Assembly: GCF_018598185.1 (NCBI RefSeq)
Contig: NZ_JAHESC010000027.1
Span: forward strand, 1 to 64,000
Direction: 5' to 3'
DNA from: Dawidia soli
Lineage (GTDB): Bacteria; Bacteroidota; Bacteroidia; Cytophagales; Cyclobacteriaceae
DNA: 64,000 bases
Shown here piece after piece: positions 52,480-61,659 of the stretch. The number at the start of each line of letters is the position of its first letter. Position 1 is the stretch's first letter. A program made the translations under genes and the position numbers. The notes under the pieces were generated by a model. The model had not been told where the DNA came from and made no database searches. It saw only the letters and a list, made by a program, of their open reading frames with translations.

Positions 52480-53841
52480 TCATTTCCCGATACAAAACTT
52501 AGAAAAGATATTATCCAGCAGATCTTCTGTTGTAATAGAACCCGTGATCTCCCCGAGGTAATGTAACGCCTGTCGTATATCCATGGCCAGGAAATCGCCG
52601 GTTATACCGTTGTCCATGCTGTCCAGCACGCGGGTCAGCGCATCATTTGTCTGCAGCAGGTTCTGATAGTGTCGCAGGTTCGTGACCAATACGTCGCCGG
52701 TGGTAACAGTCCGGATCTTGAACAGGTCGAGCAGGCGATCTTTCAGTCCCTGGATATTTGTTTTGCCCGCGGCGGATATGAACGTGAAGTCGTGGGAGCG
52801 AAGCGTCTCTACCAATGTCGGATCGGCCTTATCGATCTTATTGCCTACTTTCAGATAGGGGATGCCCAGCTCCTTGAGTGTACCCTCTTCTTCTTCAATT
52901 TGAGCCGATGTAGTGGACGAGAGGTCGATCAGGTATAAAATGACGGATGCTTTCTTCATGCGCTCGCGCGTGCGCTCTACACCCATAGCCTCGATGACGT
53001 CCTGTGTTTCGCGCAGGCCGGCGGTGTCAATAAAACGGAAGTTGATGCCGCCGAGGATCATCTCATCTTCGATAACATCACGGGTGGTGCCGGGTATGTC
53101 CGAGACGATCGCTTTCTCTTCGTTCAGCAGTGCGTTTAACAAGGTTGACTTACCGGCGTTGGGCTTACCGGCGATCACTGTGGGCACGCCGTTCTTAATC
53201 ACGTTGCCGTGGTCGAACGATTGGATCAGGGCGCGCAAGTAGGATTGAATGCGCTCGATAAGGTGGCGGAGGTCGTCGCGTTTGGCGAACTCGACATCTT
53301 CTTCGCCGAAATCGAGCTCGAGCTCGATGAGGGAGGCAAAGTGGATCAGCTCTTCGCGCAGGTGGGCGATCTCTTTGGAGAAGCCGCCGCGCATTTGGTT
53401 GAGGGCCGCCTGGCGGGCGTTATCGGTTTCGGCGTGGATGAGGTCGGCCACGGCTTCGGCTTGCGCCAGATCAAAGCGGCCGTTGAGGAAGGCGCGTTTG
53501 GTGTATTCACCCGGTTCGGCCAGGCGGGCGCCTTGTTTGAGCAATACCTTGATGATCTCTTTGGCGATGACAGGGGAGCCGTGGCAGGAAATCTCCACGC
53601 TGGGTTCTTTTGTAAACGAGCGATTGCCTTTGAAGATGGCGACAAGCACTTCGTCGATCATGCGGTCTCCGTCAACGATAGTGCCGAAGTGGATGGTGTG
53701 CGAAGGCTGCTCCCGCAGGTCCTTGCCGCGGAATGTGCGCTGGACCAGGTCAATGGCATCCGGGCCGGAGAGGCGGATAACGGCAATAGCGGAAATACCT
53801 TGCGCCGTAGCCAGCGCGACAATCGTATCGGAGTGCTGCAT
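52480..53841 (-). CDS. mnmE: tRNA uridine-5-carboxymethylaminomethyl modification GTPase MnmE
   Basis: MnmE works with MnmG to put the carboxymethylaminomethyl group on U34 of some tRNAs. About 453 residues. The N-terminal folate-binding domain starts DTIVALATAQG and has GEYTKRAFLNGRFDLAQAEAV. A helical domain embeds the G domain, with GKPNAGKST (G1), DIPGTTRD (G2/G3 region), DTAGLRE and GNKID-type motifs. The C-terminus is the invariant FCIGK. The frame is open from 53904, but MQHSDTIVA at 53841 is the family start. It stands between two AT-rich stretches, while it is itself GC-rich like the core genome. A decayed piece of a second mnmE lies just upstream in opposite orientation. Confidence 0.96.
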   Translation of the reverse strand: MQHSDTIVALATAQGISAIAVIRLSGPDAIDLVQRTFRGKDLREQPSHTIHFGTIVDGDRMIDEVLVAIFKGNRSFTKEPSVEISCHGSPVIAKEIIKVLLKQGARLAEPGEYTKRAFLNGRFDLAQAEAVADLIHAETDNARQAALNQMRGGFSKEIAHLREELIHFASLIELELDFGEEDVEFAKRDDLRHLIERIQSYLRALIQSFDHGNVIKNGVPTVIAGKPNAGKSTLLNALLNEEKAIVSDIPGTTRDVIEDEMILGGINFRFIDTAGLRETQDVIEAMGVERTRERMKKASVILYLIDLSSTTSAQIEEEEGTLKELGIPYLKVGNKIDKADPTLVETLRSHDFTFISAAGKTNIQGLKDRLLDLFKIRTVTTGDVLVTNLRHYQNLLQTNDALTRVLDSMDNGITGDFLAMDIRQALHYLGEITGSITTEDLLDNIFSKFCIGK

Positions 53842-53881
53842 GGACGCAAAGGTACATCGAAAGCCGGATTTTATAATACAC

Positions 53882-53993
53882 GGCCGGGGCACCTTGTTGG
53901 CCATGGATATCGGGCAGGATCTCTATTATCTTGGGGGGATCACAGGATCAACTACTACGGAATATTTTTTCGAAGTTTTGTATCGGGAAGTGA
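53882..53993 (+). pseudogene. Decayed 3' fragment of an mnmE gene, inverted relative to intact mnmE
   Basis: The plus strand here encodes LLAMDI-Q-L-YYLG-ITGS-TTE, matching LAMDIRQALHYLGEITGSITTE at the end of intact MnmE. Compared at DNA level with the last ~110 bases of mnmE, the fragment has many third-position changes. It also has a 14-base deletion that shifts the frame, then AAGTTTTGTATCGGGAA identical in both, and TGA. Out of frame, that end still spells FCIGK-stop. Similarity stops at the stop codon. The divergence pattern suggests a piece of a foreign or old mnmE rather than a recent local copy. No other mnmE part is seen. Confidence 0.75.
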
Positions 53994-54180
53994 ATTCAAT
54001 TTTTCTTACTGAAAGTCAATGACTTATATCGGTTGACTTGCTTTTTTCACAATTTTTAGACCACTGCGATTTGAAATAGCCATGCTTGTAGAGCAATTGG
54101 GCTTTATACAACATCTTGACGTTGGACGACTTTCGGACACAACTTCTCTTCCTTCTCTTCCTTCTATTCTATATCTTACC

Positions 54181-55365
54181 ATGATGGACAAAGTAAAGGT
54201 AAAACCCTCAAGCATGAGGAAGACTTGGTTATCTATTTTGGCAGTTGCACTAGTCACTATAGCTGTAAGTAGCTATTTCCTGTTGCAAAGGCAAGCTATT
54301 TCGCCTAATAGACCGCAAGAGCCGAAGGGCCCATTTCCATATAAGATAGAGGATGTTTCATTCAGAAACAGCACAGCGAACATTACGCTTTCTGGAACAC
54401 TTACAGTTCCATCTAGCGTGAATCGTAAAAAACCGGCGGTGATCTTAATCTCAGGCTCCGGACCTCAAAATAGAGATGGTGAGTGGTTTGGTCATAAACC
54501 ATTCCTAGTAATTGCAGATCATCTCACAAGGCAAGGAATTGCAGTATTGAGATTTGACGATCGGGGTTTCGGGAAATCAACAGGAGATTTTCATTTAGGA
54601 ACATCTTTAGATTTTTCAACGGACGTGGAAAGCGCAGTGCAGTTCCTAAAAGCCAGACAGGAGCTTGATAGTTGCAAGATTGGCTTGATCGGCCATAGCG
54701 ATGGTGCTATGGTTGCGTCCATGGTGGCTGCAAGATCAAGCGATGTGAGTTTTATGGTGATGCTTGCAGGGCCTGGAATATCGGGAAGTGAATTGATGGT
54801 CAAGAGACAGGTTGCCTGGGAACGAATGGCAGGAAAATCTGAAAGTGAAATTCAACGCTCCAAGGAATATATAGAAACACTAATCAGCATAATCGTTACT
54901 GCTGAGAATGAGAACGATCTTCATAGTAGACTAACAAAGTTTGGCAACGAAAATAAGGAGCAAATTCCTGCCGATCAGATACCGCCAAATATGACGAAAG
55001 ACGAATTCATTTCTCGTCAGGTCGCCATGTTAACGAGTCCTTGGTTCAAGTATTTCTTCACCTACGATCCAAGACCTACCTTGGAAAAAGTAAAATGCCC
55101 GGTACTTGTACTTAATGGTGATAAAGACGTTCAGGCAATCGCAGCAGATAATTTACCTGCAATCAAAAGCGCACTAATTACCGGGGGAAATGAAGATTTC
55201 AGCATAAAAGAATTGCAGGGACTAAATCATATGTTTCAGGAATGTACTACGGGGATGATTGTCGAGTACCCGAAAATTGAACAGACATTTTCGCCACTAG
55301 CTTTGAATGAGATATCTCACTGGATAATTCAGAAAGTGAACGATGATATACGAACAAAAGACTAA
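54181..55365 (+). CDS. Alpha/beta hydrolase, membrane-anchored or secreted
   Basis: About 394 residues. A hydrophobic N-terminal segment (WLSILAVALVTIAVSSYFLL, about 16-35) acts as signal or anchor. The alpha/beta hydrolase domain follows: VILISGSGPQNRDGE (oxyanion region), VLRFDDRGFGKSTG, nucleophile S173 in GHSDG, acid D314 or D316 in LNGDKD, and His350 in GLNH. This is the layout of the dienelactone-hydrolase-like esterases/peptidases often called 'alpha/beta fold hydrolase'. The frame opens at 54082, but ATG 54181 or 54184 starts just before the signal-like segment. The gene is clearly AT-richer than mnmE and the metal operon. Confidence 0.88.
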   Translation: MMDKVKVKPSSMRKTWLSILAVALVTIAVSSYFLLQRQAISPNRPQEPKGPFPYKIEDVSFRNSTANITLSGTLTVPSSVNRKKPAVILISGSGPQNRDGEWFGHKPFLVIADHLTRQGIAVLRFDDRGFGKSTGDFHLGTSLDFSTDVESAVQFLKARQELDSCKIGLIGHSDGAMVASMVAARSSDVSFMVMLAGPGISGSELMVKRQVAWERMAGKSESEIQRSKEYIETLISIIVTAENENDLHSRLTKFGNENKEQIPADQIPPNMTKDEFISRQVAMLTSPWFKYFFTYDPRPTLEKVKCPVLVLNGDKDVQAIAADNLPAIKSALITGGNEDFSIKELQGLNHMFQECTTGMIVEYPKIEQTFSPLALNEISHWIIQKVNDDIRTKD

Positions 55366-55931
55366 GTGAGTGTGATATCCGCTACTATTTTGTTACTCGA
55401 ATCGTTAAACACACTGACTATCAGTAATGGGCGCATTTTGCATTGGCAGATAGGAACTTGCATCCACCTTTCCTATTTTGGCTATTGCGTTTTATCGTCA
55501 GTAATTTCGTTTTTTCAATACGATGCTTTATTCTTTTCAATAGTTTTGTAAAAAAATCAGAAAAATGCAACCGGCCAGAATTCCTTTAACCATGATTCGA
55601 ACAAAACGCCCCTTTGGAAAACATTGAGTGCTCTTAATTTGGCAACCGGAGAGAGAGTACGCGTGGCAAATACCATTGGATAATGACACGTTAAGGCAAC
55701 CGACAGGTGTGGCACGACCGAAAACCCGTCGGGGTATATCGTGGGCCTAACAAAAAAGCCATTGACAACACCCTACGATCACTTAGCATCTATCAATTTC
55801 AACAGATCATCCGGCATGTGCGATGGCATAGTGATTCCTGAAATAATCCCAGGCCAGTGCAGATACCGTGGCAGGGAACGGTATGCCCTTGAATTTCATA
55901 TGGAGACATGATCTATGCGCTAGAAGGATTC
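55366..55931. other. AT-rich intergenic region of about 570 bp, no convincing gene
   Basis: Between the hydrolase and the metal permease, with no neighbour starting into it except by readthrough. Short frames on both strands break after a few dozen codons. One minus-strand frame ends at 55779 with PDDLLKLIDAK and may be a remnant, but I cannot identify it. No terminator or promoter is clear. Confidence 0.45.
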
Positions 55932-56831
55932 CTATGTTGTTGGACCAGGCGCCGGTACTTCGTTGCTTGTCATACGCAACTTCTTAAACAGCACTCCATG
56001 CGTCGGTGAAAATAACATCGCCAGCGCAAACAGCAGCCCCGTCATACCAGCAATAGCCCCCGCAATCGAGCCGTCCAGCCACACGGCGACATAGTAGCCG
56101 CTGAAGGATACCAGCACGCCTGCAATACACGCCAGGACCAGCATCACCAGGAAGTTGTCCGTCAGAAGATACGCCGTGGCAGCCGGGCCGATGAGCAGCG
56201 CTACCACCAGGATGGCACCGACCGATTCGAAAGAGGCTACCGTAGTGGCCGATACCGCGCCCATGAGCAGGTAGTGCCAGAACGTAGCGGAGATGCCGAG
56301 GGCGCTGGCGAAGGCCGGATCGAACGTCGTGAGCAAAAGCTCCTTATAGCCGAAGGCGATGAAGAGTACGATCAGGGTAAAGATGGCGCCCATGATATAT
56401 AGAGCCCGCGGGCCAAAGATGAGACCGGTGGGAGAGAGGAGCATATCCAGGGGTACATAAGCGATTTCGCCGTAGAGCACACAGTCCTGGTCGAGGTCGA
56501 CCTTGCCGGCAAAGAGGGAGATGAGCACTACGCCGATGGCGAACAGCCAGGTGAAGGTGACGCCGATGGAGGCGTCGGTCTGAAGCCGGGCTTTCTTGTG
56601 GAGGAATTCGATCAGAAAAGTGGTAAGCATGCCGATGAGGCCGGCGCCGAGCAGCATGGTCAGGGAGTCGCGTGAGCCGGATAGTAAAAAGGCAATGACG
56701 ATGCCGGGCAGGACGGCGTGCGAGATGGCATCGCCGACCATGGCCATTTTACGCAGGATCAGGAAGCAGCCCAGCAGGCCGCAGCTACAGGCTACGAGCG
56801 AGGCGGTCAGGATGATATATAAGTCGTTCAT
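55932..56831 (-). CDS. Metal ABC transporter permease (TroD/ZnuB-type)
   Basis: A 299-residue ABC-3 family permease with about eight membrane helices. Family motifs are DAISHAVLPGIVIAFLL (here AMVGDAISHAVLPG), GVTFTWLFAIGVVLISL, the ALGISATFWHYLLMG cytoplasmic loop and AILVVALLIGPAATAYLL. It pairs with the fused permease just upstream as the channel for Mn, Fe or Zn. It overlaps that gene by four bases (ATGA). Last gene of the operon. The short soluble tail has no DtxR domain, unlike its partner. Confidence 0.93.
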   Translation of the reverse strand: MNDLYIILTASLVACSCGLLGCFLILRKMAMVGDAISHAVLPGIVIAFLLSGSRDSLTMLLGAGLIGMLTTFLIEFLHKKARLQTDASIGVTFTWLFAIGVVLISLFAGKVDLDQDCVLYGEIAYVPLDMLLSPTGLIFGPRALYIMGAIFTLIVLFIAFGYKELLLTTFDPAFASALGISATFWHYLLMGAVSATTVASFESVGAILVVALLIGPAATAYLLTDNFLVMLVLACIAGVLVSFSGYYVAVWLDGSIAGAIAGMTGLLFALAMLFSPTHGVLFKKLRMTSNEVPAPGPTT

Positions 56832-58122
56832 ACCGGTTTCTTATAAGGTATCTCGGCCTGGTGGGGATCTACCCGGGGATAGTTCAGCAGGCGTTCCAAT
56901 TCGGTTTCAAGTTCGGGTGTGAGTAAGTGCTCGATGGTGTCGGCATCGTCGTGCACATGGTCGGGGGCGATGTTGACGTGTGTCGTCAGGTACAGCTCCC
57001 ACAGACGGTGGATCTTCACCACCCGCTGGCCGCGGCTCATGCCTTCTTCCGTCAGCTGCCAGGCAGTGCCTGTGCGCTGTACGTAGCCCTGGCGTTGGAG
57101 CCGGTGAAGCACACTGGCGAGCAGGGCTGCGGGGTAGCGGCGCTTATGCAGAATGTCGGCTTCGGCGTGGGGCCGGAGGAAATTTTTACTTTCTTCTCCC
57201 AGCTGGTAGAGCGTCTTGAGGACGTTCTCGTTGTTGATCGTGCGACGGATGCTACGCTGCCGCACCAGCCGGCTGATGACGCCCCGGCGCGGGGCCAGGA
57301 AGAAGGATATAAAGGCAATGGTCGAAATAACGATGACGATCCAGGGGCCGGTAGGCATGGCGGGGGCGATGTAGGAGATATAGGCTCCGGCCAGGCCACT
57401 GAAGGCGCCGAACACGCTGGCCAGGAAAACCATGACCCCGACCTTGTGCGTCCAGAAGCGCGCCGCGGCGGCGGGCGTGATGAGGATGGCCGCCATGAGC
57501 ACTACGCCCACGGCCTGGATGCCGATCACGACGGCGAGTACAATGAGCGAGGTCAAGACCAACTCTATTCTGCGTACGGGAAGTCCGATGGACTGCGCAT
57601 ACGCTTTGTCGAAGGCCAGTAAGGAGAACTCTTTAAAGAGCAGGAACACGCAAAGTAGCAATACCACCGCTACCGTGCCGAAGACCATGAGGTCTTCGCC
57701 CACCAGCGCGGCGGCTTTGCCGAACAGGAAATGGTCGAGCCCCGACTGGGCTGCATTGCCGCTCTTTTGTATCACCGTCAACATTACGATGCCGACGCCA
57801 AAGAATACCGAGAGCACCAGGCCGATGGCCGTGTCTTCTTTAATGCGCGTGCGACGGGTGATGAATTCCACCGATACCAGCGAGAGCCAGCCCGTGATGA
57901 ACGCGCCGACGATAAGGTAGGCGGGGTTCTTCGTGCCGGAGAGTATAAAGCCGAGGCAGATACCGGGCAGCACGGCGTGCGCGATGGCATCGCCCACGAG
58001 CGACTTTTTATGCAGGAAGGTAAAGGTTCCCACGATCGCGGAGCTGGCCGTGAGCAGGATGGAACCGATCACCACAAAGCGGATGTTGGGATCGGCCAGC
58101 GAAAGGAAGTCGATCAATGAAT

Positions 58123-58126
<4 letters not shown>
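56828..58126 (-). CDS. Metal ABC transporter permease fused to a DtxR-like regulator domain
   Basis: About 432 residues. Residues 1-285 are an ABC-3 permease (SLVGDAIAHAVLPGICLGF, GVVLMAAILITPAAAARFW). Residues 296-432 are a DtxR/MntR-like piece. It has a winged helix (NNENVLKTLYQLGEES, then HRLQRQGYVQ and WQLTEEG) and the dimer/metal helix HRLWELYLTTHVNIAPDHVHDDADTIEH. DPHQAEIP ends it. E399-H400 and nearby acids match the metal ligands seen in the separate regulator at 59874. The fusion has the same order as chlamydial YtgCR, in which the repressor part is released by cleavage. The frame is open to 58267, but MNSLIDF at 58126 overlaps the ATPase stop by four bases. Confidence 0.92.
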
Positions 58127-58932
<806 letters not shown>

Positions 58933-58941
58933 GATGCGTAT

Positions 58942-59877
58942 TTAGTTCAAGGCTTGTACAATAGTGTTGACGTTGGCGTGGATCATGCCGATGTAGGTAC
59001 CGGCCGGTGTGCCGGCGGCGCCCATGGCATCGGAGTATAGATTGCCGCCGATCACCACCGGCCAACCTTTTTGACGGCAGCCTTCCAGGACGGCTTCAAT
59101 GGACCTGGACGACACCGATGTTTCCACGAACAGGGCTTTGATCTTGTGCGATACGATAAAGTTGACAAGGTCGGTCACGTCTTTTACCCCGAACTCGGAC
59201 ATGGTCGAGATACCTTGCAGACCCCGTACCTGTACGTGGTAGGCATCGCCGAAGTATCCAAAGGCGTCGTGCGCCGTAATGAGCACACGCTGGGCCTCGG
59301 GCAAGGCGGCCAACGTAGCCTGCACGGCGGCGTGCAGGGAGTCCAGGCGCGCCGCATAGCGGTCGCCGTTGGTTTTATAGTAAGCCGCGTGCGCGGTGTC
59401 CTTTGCCTGCAGGGTGTGCGAGACCTGGAGCACGGCTTGTTTCCAGAGGTGCACATTAAACCAGATATGCGGGTCGTGGCTGCCCTGAAAGCCGGGCACC
59501 GTGCGCAACTGGTTTTCGGGGATACCATCCGCGACGGCGGTCACGGGCTTGATGCGGTTGAGCTTGCGCAATACTTCCACCATCTTGCCCTCCAGGTGCA
59601 GACCGTTGTAAAACACCAGGTCGGCGTCGGAGAGTTTTTGTACATCGCCTTGTGTGGCTTTATACAGGTGGGGGTCTACGCCCGGCCCCATCAGGGCAAC
59701 GACGTCAGCATATTGGCCCGCGACGTGTTGCACGGCATCGTGGATCATGCCGGTAGTGGTCACGATCAGCAGCTTTTCATGCGGCCTTTTGGGCTTTTCG
59801 GTACAACTGCTTGCCAGCAGGATCGCTGCCAGCAGCCAGGTCAGGGGACGTATACTATAATAAGACGATGGGCTCAT
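58942..59877 (-). CDS. TroA-like metal-binding lipoprotein of an ABC importer
   Basis: A 311-residue cluster-A-I binding protein. The signal peptide ends in a lipobox (LLASSC, Cys25). Metal ligands follow TroA of Treponema: H70 in GVDPHLY, H137 in DPHIWFN, H203 in TAHDAFGYF and D283 in LYSDAMG. ETSVSSRSIEA and GTYIGM are also typical. TroA relatives carry Mn and Zn; which metal this one prefers cannot be read. It lacks the long His-rich loop of ZnuA, which argues against a dedicated Zn system. It overlaps the regulator gene by four bases. Confidence 0.93.
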   Translation of the reverse strand: MSPSSYYSIRPLTWLLAAILLASSCTEKPKRPHEKLLIVTTTGMIHDAVQHVAGQYADVVALMGPGVDPHLYKATQGDVQKLSDADLVFYNGLHLEGKMVEVLRKLNRIKPVTAVADGIPENQLRTVPGFQGSHDPHIWFNVHLWKQAVLQVSHTLQAKDTAHAAYYKTNGDRYAARLDSLHAAVQATLAALPEAQRVLITAHDAFGYFGDAYHVQVRGLQGISTMSEFGVKDVTDLVNFIVSHKIKALFVETSVSSRSIEAVLEGCRQKGWPVVIGGNLYSDAMGAAGTPAGTYIGMIHANVNTIVQALN

Positions 59878-60530
59878 TCTGTTACCAGTAAGTTTTGCGA
59901 CGCCTCGCGTGATATAAATACTTTCTTTTTGCCGTCGATCATGATCTCCAGTGAACCGTCAAACTCGATCTTTTCCAGGATCGCGACCGTCGCGCCGATG
60001 TATACTCCGATCTTGCTGAGGTATTGCAGAAAGGAGGGCGAGCCGTTGCGTACGGCGCGGATGGTGATCTTCTTTTTACCGCTGCAGTCCGACAGGGGGA
60101 TCTGTCGCACCTCCACGAACTTGCCCGTCTTGTCGGGGATAGGGTGGCCGTGCGGGTCTACCGTAGGGAACTCCAGGAACTCGTCCAGCTTCTCGATGAG
60201 CAAAGCGGACTGTATATGTTCCAGTTGTTCGGCTACATCGTGTACTTCGTCCCACGAAAAGTGCAGCTTTTGCACGAGGAAAGTTTCCCACAGGCGGTGC
60301 TTGCGCACGACCATGAGGGCTTCCGCCTTTCCCTGGCGGGTGATCTTGACACCGTAGTACTTCTCGTAGGAGATCATATTTTTAGCCGAAAGCTTTTTGA
60401 TCATATCCGTTACCGAGGCTGCGCGGGTGTTCATGGTTTCGGCTATTTCGCTGGTCAGCACGGCCTTGGTGCCGCTGCCGGACAGGTGGTAGATGGCTTT
60501 GAGGTAATTTTCTTCAGTATAGCTCAGCAT
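59874..60530 (-). CDS. DtxR/MntR-family metal-dependent repressor
   Basis: A 218-residue regulator with all three DtxR parts. The winged helix spans 1-65 (YTEENYLKAIYHL, NTRAASVTDMIKKLSAKNMI). The metal/dimer domain spans 70-140 (VRKHRLWETFLVQKL, EVHDVAEQLEH, DPHGHPIPD). A C-terminal SH3-like FeoA domain (about 145-218, IPLSDCSGKKKITI, GVYIGATVAIL) makes it DtxR-sized rather than MntR-sized. With Mn or Fe bound it should shut off the operon. First gene of the operon; overlaps the binding-protein gene by four bases. Divergent from tonB. Confidence 0.94.
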   Translation of the reverse strand: MLSYTEENYLKAIYHLSGSGTKAVLTSEIAETMNTRAASVTDMIKKLSAKNMISYEKYYGVKITRQGKAEALMVVRKHRLWETFLVQKLHFSWDEVHDVAEQLEHIQSALLIEKLDEFLEFPTVDPHGHPIPDKTGKFVEVRQIPLSDCSGKKKITIRAVRNGSPSFLQYLSKIGVYIGATVAILEKIEFDGSLEIMIDGKKKVFISREASQNLLVTE

Positions 60531-60564
60531 GGCTATCAGGTTAACGTACCTGTAAAAATAAAAG

Positions 60565-60592
60565 TTTAGGGTTATCTAAAAAATTTTTTAGA
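60565..60592. promoter_or_regulatory. Overlapping palindromes, candidate DtxR-type operator
   Basis: TTTAGGGTTATCTAAA (60565-60580) fits a DtxR-type dyad of the TTTAGG/CCTAAA kind with one weak half. It overlaps TCTAAAAAATTTTTTAGA (60575-60592), an 18-base perfect palindrome. They lie 35-60 bases upstream of the regulator start and 130 bases before tonB. One or two repressor dimers could bind here and control both directions. Confidence 0.55.
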
Positions 60593-60719
60593 ACATATCT
60601 TGGTAAAAGGCGGTTCAGGCGGGCTGGAAGGCCGAAAAAATATTTTCCAAAGAAGCGTGACCTTCCGTGAACGGCCGCATTCTGAGTGCGAATTGAATCT
60701 AAACCAAATTCATTTGCTT

Positions 60720-61562
60720 ATGGAAACGAAAGGGAAAGCCAATGACCCCAAGAGCTGGGATGACCTGGTATTTGAAAACCGGAACGTAGATTACGGTGCC
60801 TATACCGTACGTAAGTCTTATAATGGAAACCTGACCTCGGGATTTTTCCTCAGCGTATCGTTTGGCGGTTTGTTATTTGTCGTGCCGATAATCACCAGTA
60901 TGTTCGATGACGGTAGCGACAAACGCGGGCCCGGCCCGGTGGATCCGAAAGTAAATGACACGCTTGTCTTTGTGAATGTCACTCCTCCTGAATTTAAACC
61001 ACCGCAACCGCCCGCACCGCCCACGCCCCCCGTTACACCGCCAGTCGATCCGCCGGTGGCCAATATAACGCCGGTGGTATCAACCACTGCGCCGATGGAA
61101 ACGACAATTCCAACCGTCGACGACGTGCTGCAGAACCCGCCTGCCCCGCCCGAGGGCGTTGATGGTGGTGTGGCCGGCGGAGTGGAGGGTGGTCAGGGCA
61201 CGGTGCCTGTAGATGCCGTTCCGTCAGCCGGTGTAAATCCCAACGAGATCGTTCTGGTGCCGCAAGTGCAGGCATCATATACCGGCGGTATGGAAGCCAT
61301 GTATAACTTTATCCGCCGCAAGATAAACTATCCCGCCAGCGCTCGCCGGATGGGATTAGAAGGTACCGTATATGTCAGCTTTGTGATCGGCCGCGATGGG
61401 AAAGTAACAAAGGTAGAGGTCGTCAGAGGCCTCAGCCCTGACTGTGATAAGGAAGCCGCCCGCGTCATCGCGCTGTTGCCGGGCTGGAATCCGGGCCGTC
61501 AGAACGACGTGCCGGTCATGGTGCGCATGACCTTACCCATCAAATTTGCGCTAAATAAATAA
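60720..61562 (+). CDS. Energy transducer TonB
   Basis: About 280 residues. A short cytoplasmic start is typical of Bacteroidota TonB (WDDLVFENRNVDYGAYTVRKSY). One membrane helix follows near 41-60 (FFLSVSFGGLLFVVPIITSM), then a Pro-rich periplasmic span (PPQPPAPPTPPVTPP) and a C-terminal TonB domain (about 200-280, YPASARRMGLEGTVYVSFVIG, KEAARVIALLPGWNPG). It transfers energy of the proton gradient to outer membrane receptors such as SusC. The frame is open from 60600 (TTG), but METKGKA at 60720 is the expected start. Divergent from the metal operon across a likely shared operator, so it may be metal-regulated. Confidence 0.92.
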   Translation: METKGKANDPKSWDDLVFENRNVDYGAYTVRKSYNGNLTSGFFLSVSFGGLLFVVPIITSMFDDGSDKRGPGPVDPKVNDTLVFVNVTPPEFKPPQPPAPPTPPVTPPVDPPVANITPVVSTTAPMETTIPTVDDVLQNPPAPPEGVDGGVAGGVEGGQGTVPVDAVPSAGVNPNEIVLVPQVQASYTGGMEAMYNFIRRKINYPASARRMGLEGTVYVSFVIGRDGKVTKVEVVRGLSPDCDKEAARVIALLPGWNPGRQNDVPVMVRMTLPIKFALNK

Positions 61563-61625
61563 TGTGTATATATCAAATACTTGTTGTGGTGAGCGGTATA
61601 TAGTTTAAAGTTTAAGGTTGTCTTT

Positions 61626-61659
61626 GGCCGGTGATTGCATGCAGTCGCCGGCCTTTTTT
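61626..61659 (+). terminator. Intrinsic terminator of tonB
   Basis: GGCCGGTGAT pairs with GTCGCCGGCC over ten bases (two G-U), with TGCATGCA between them, followed by six T. It lies 64 bases after the tonB stop, in the gap to the convergent glycosyltransferase. Confidence 0.8.

Noticed and set aside
53209-54022. Two long plus-strand frames (about 260 codons each) antisense to mnmE
   Set aside because: They mirror mnmE codons and have the repetitive Glu/Gly or Arg/Ser bias of antisense frames. Only the last ~40 codons of one, the mnmE fragment, mean anything.
55779-55890. Minus-strand frame ending PDDLLKLIDAK
   Set aside because: It looks protein-like for about 20 codons, but the frame is short, lacks a start and cannot be identified; kept only as a note in the spacer entry.
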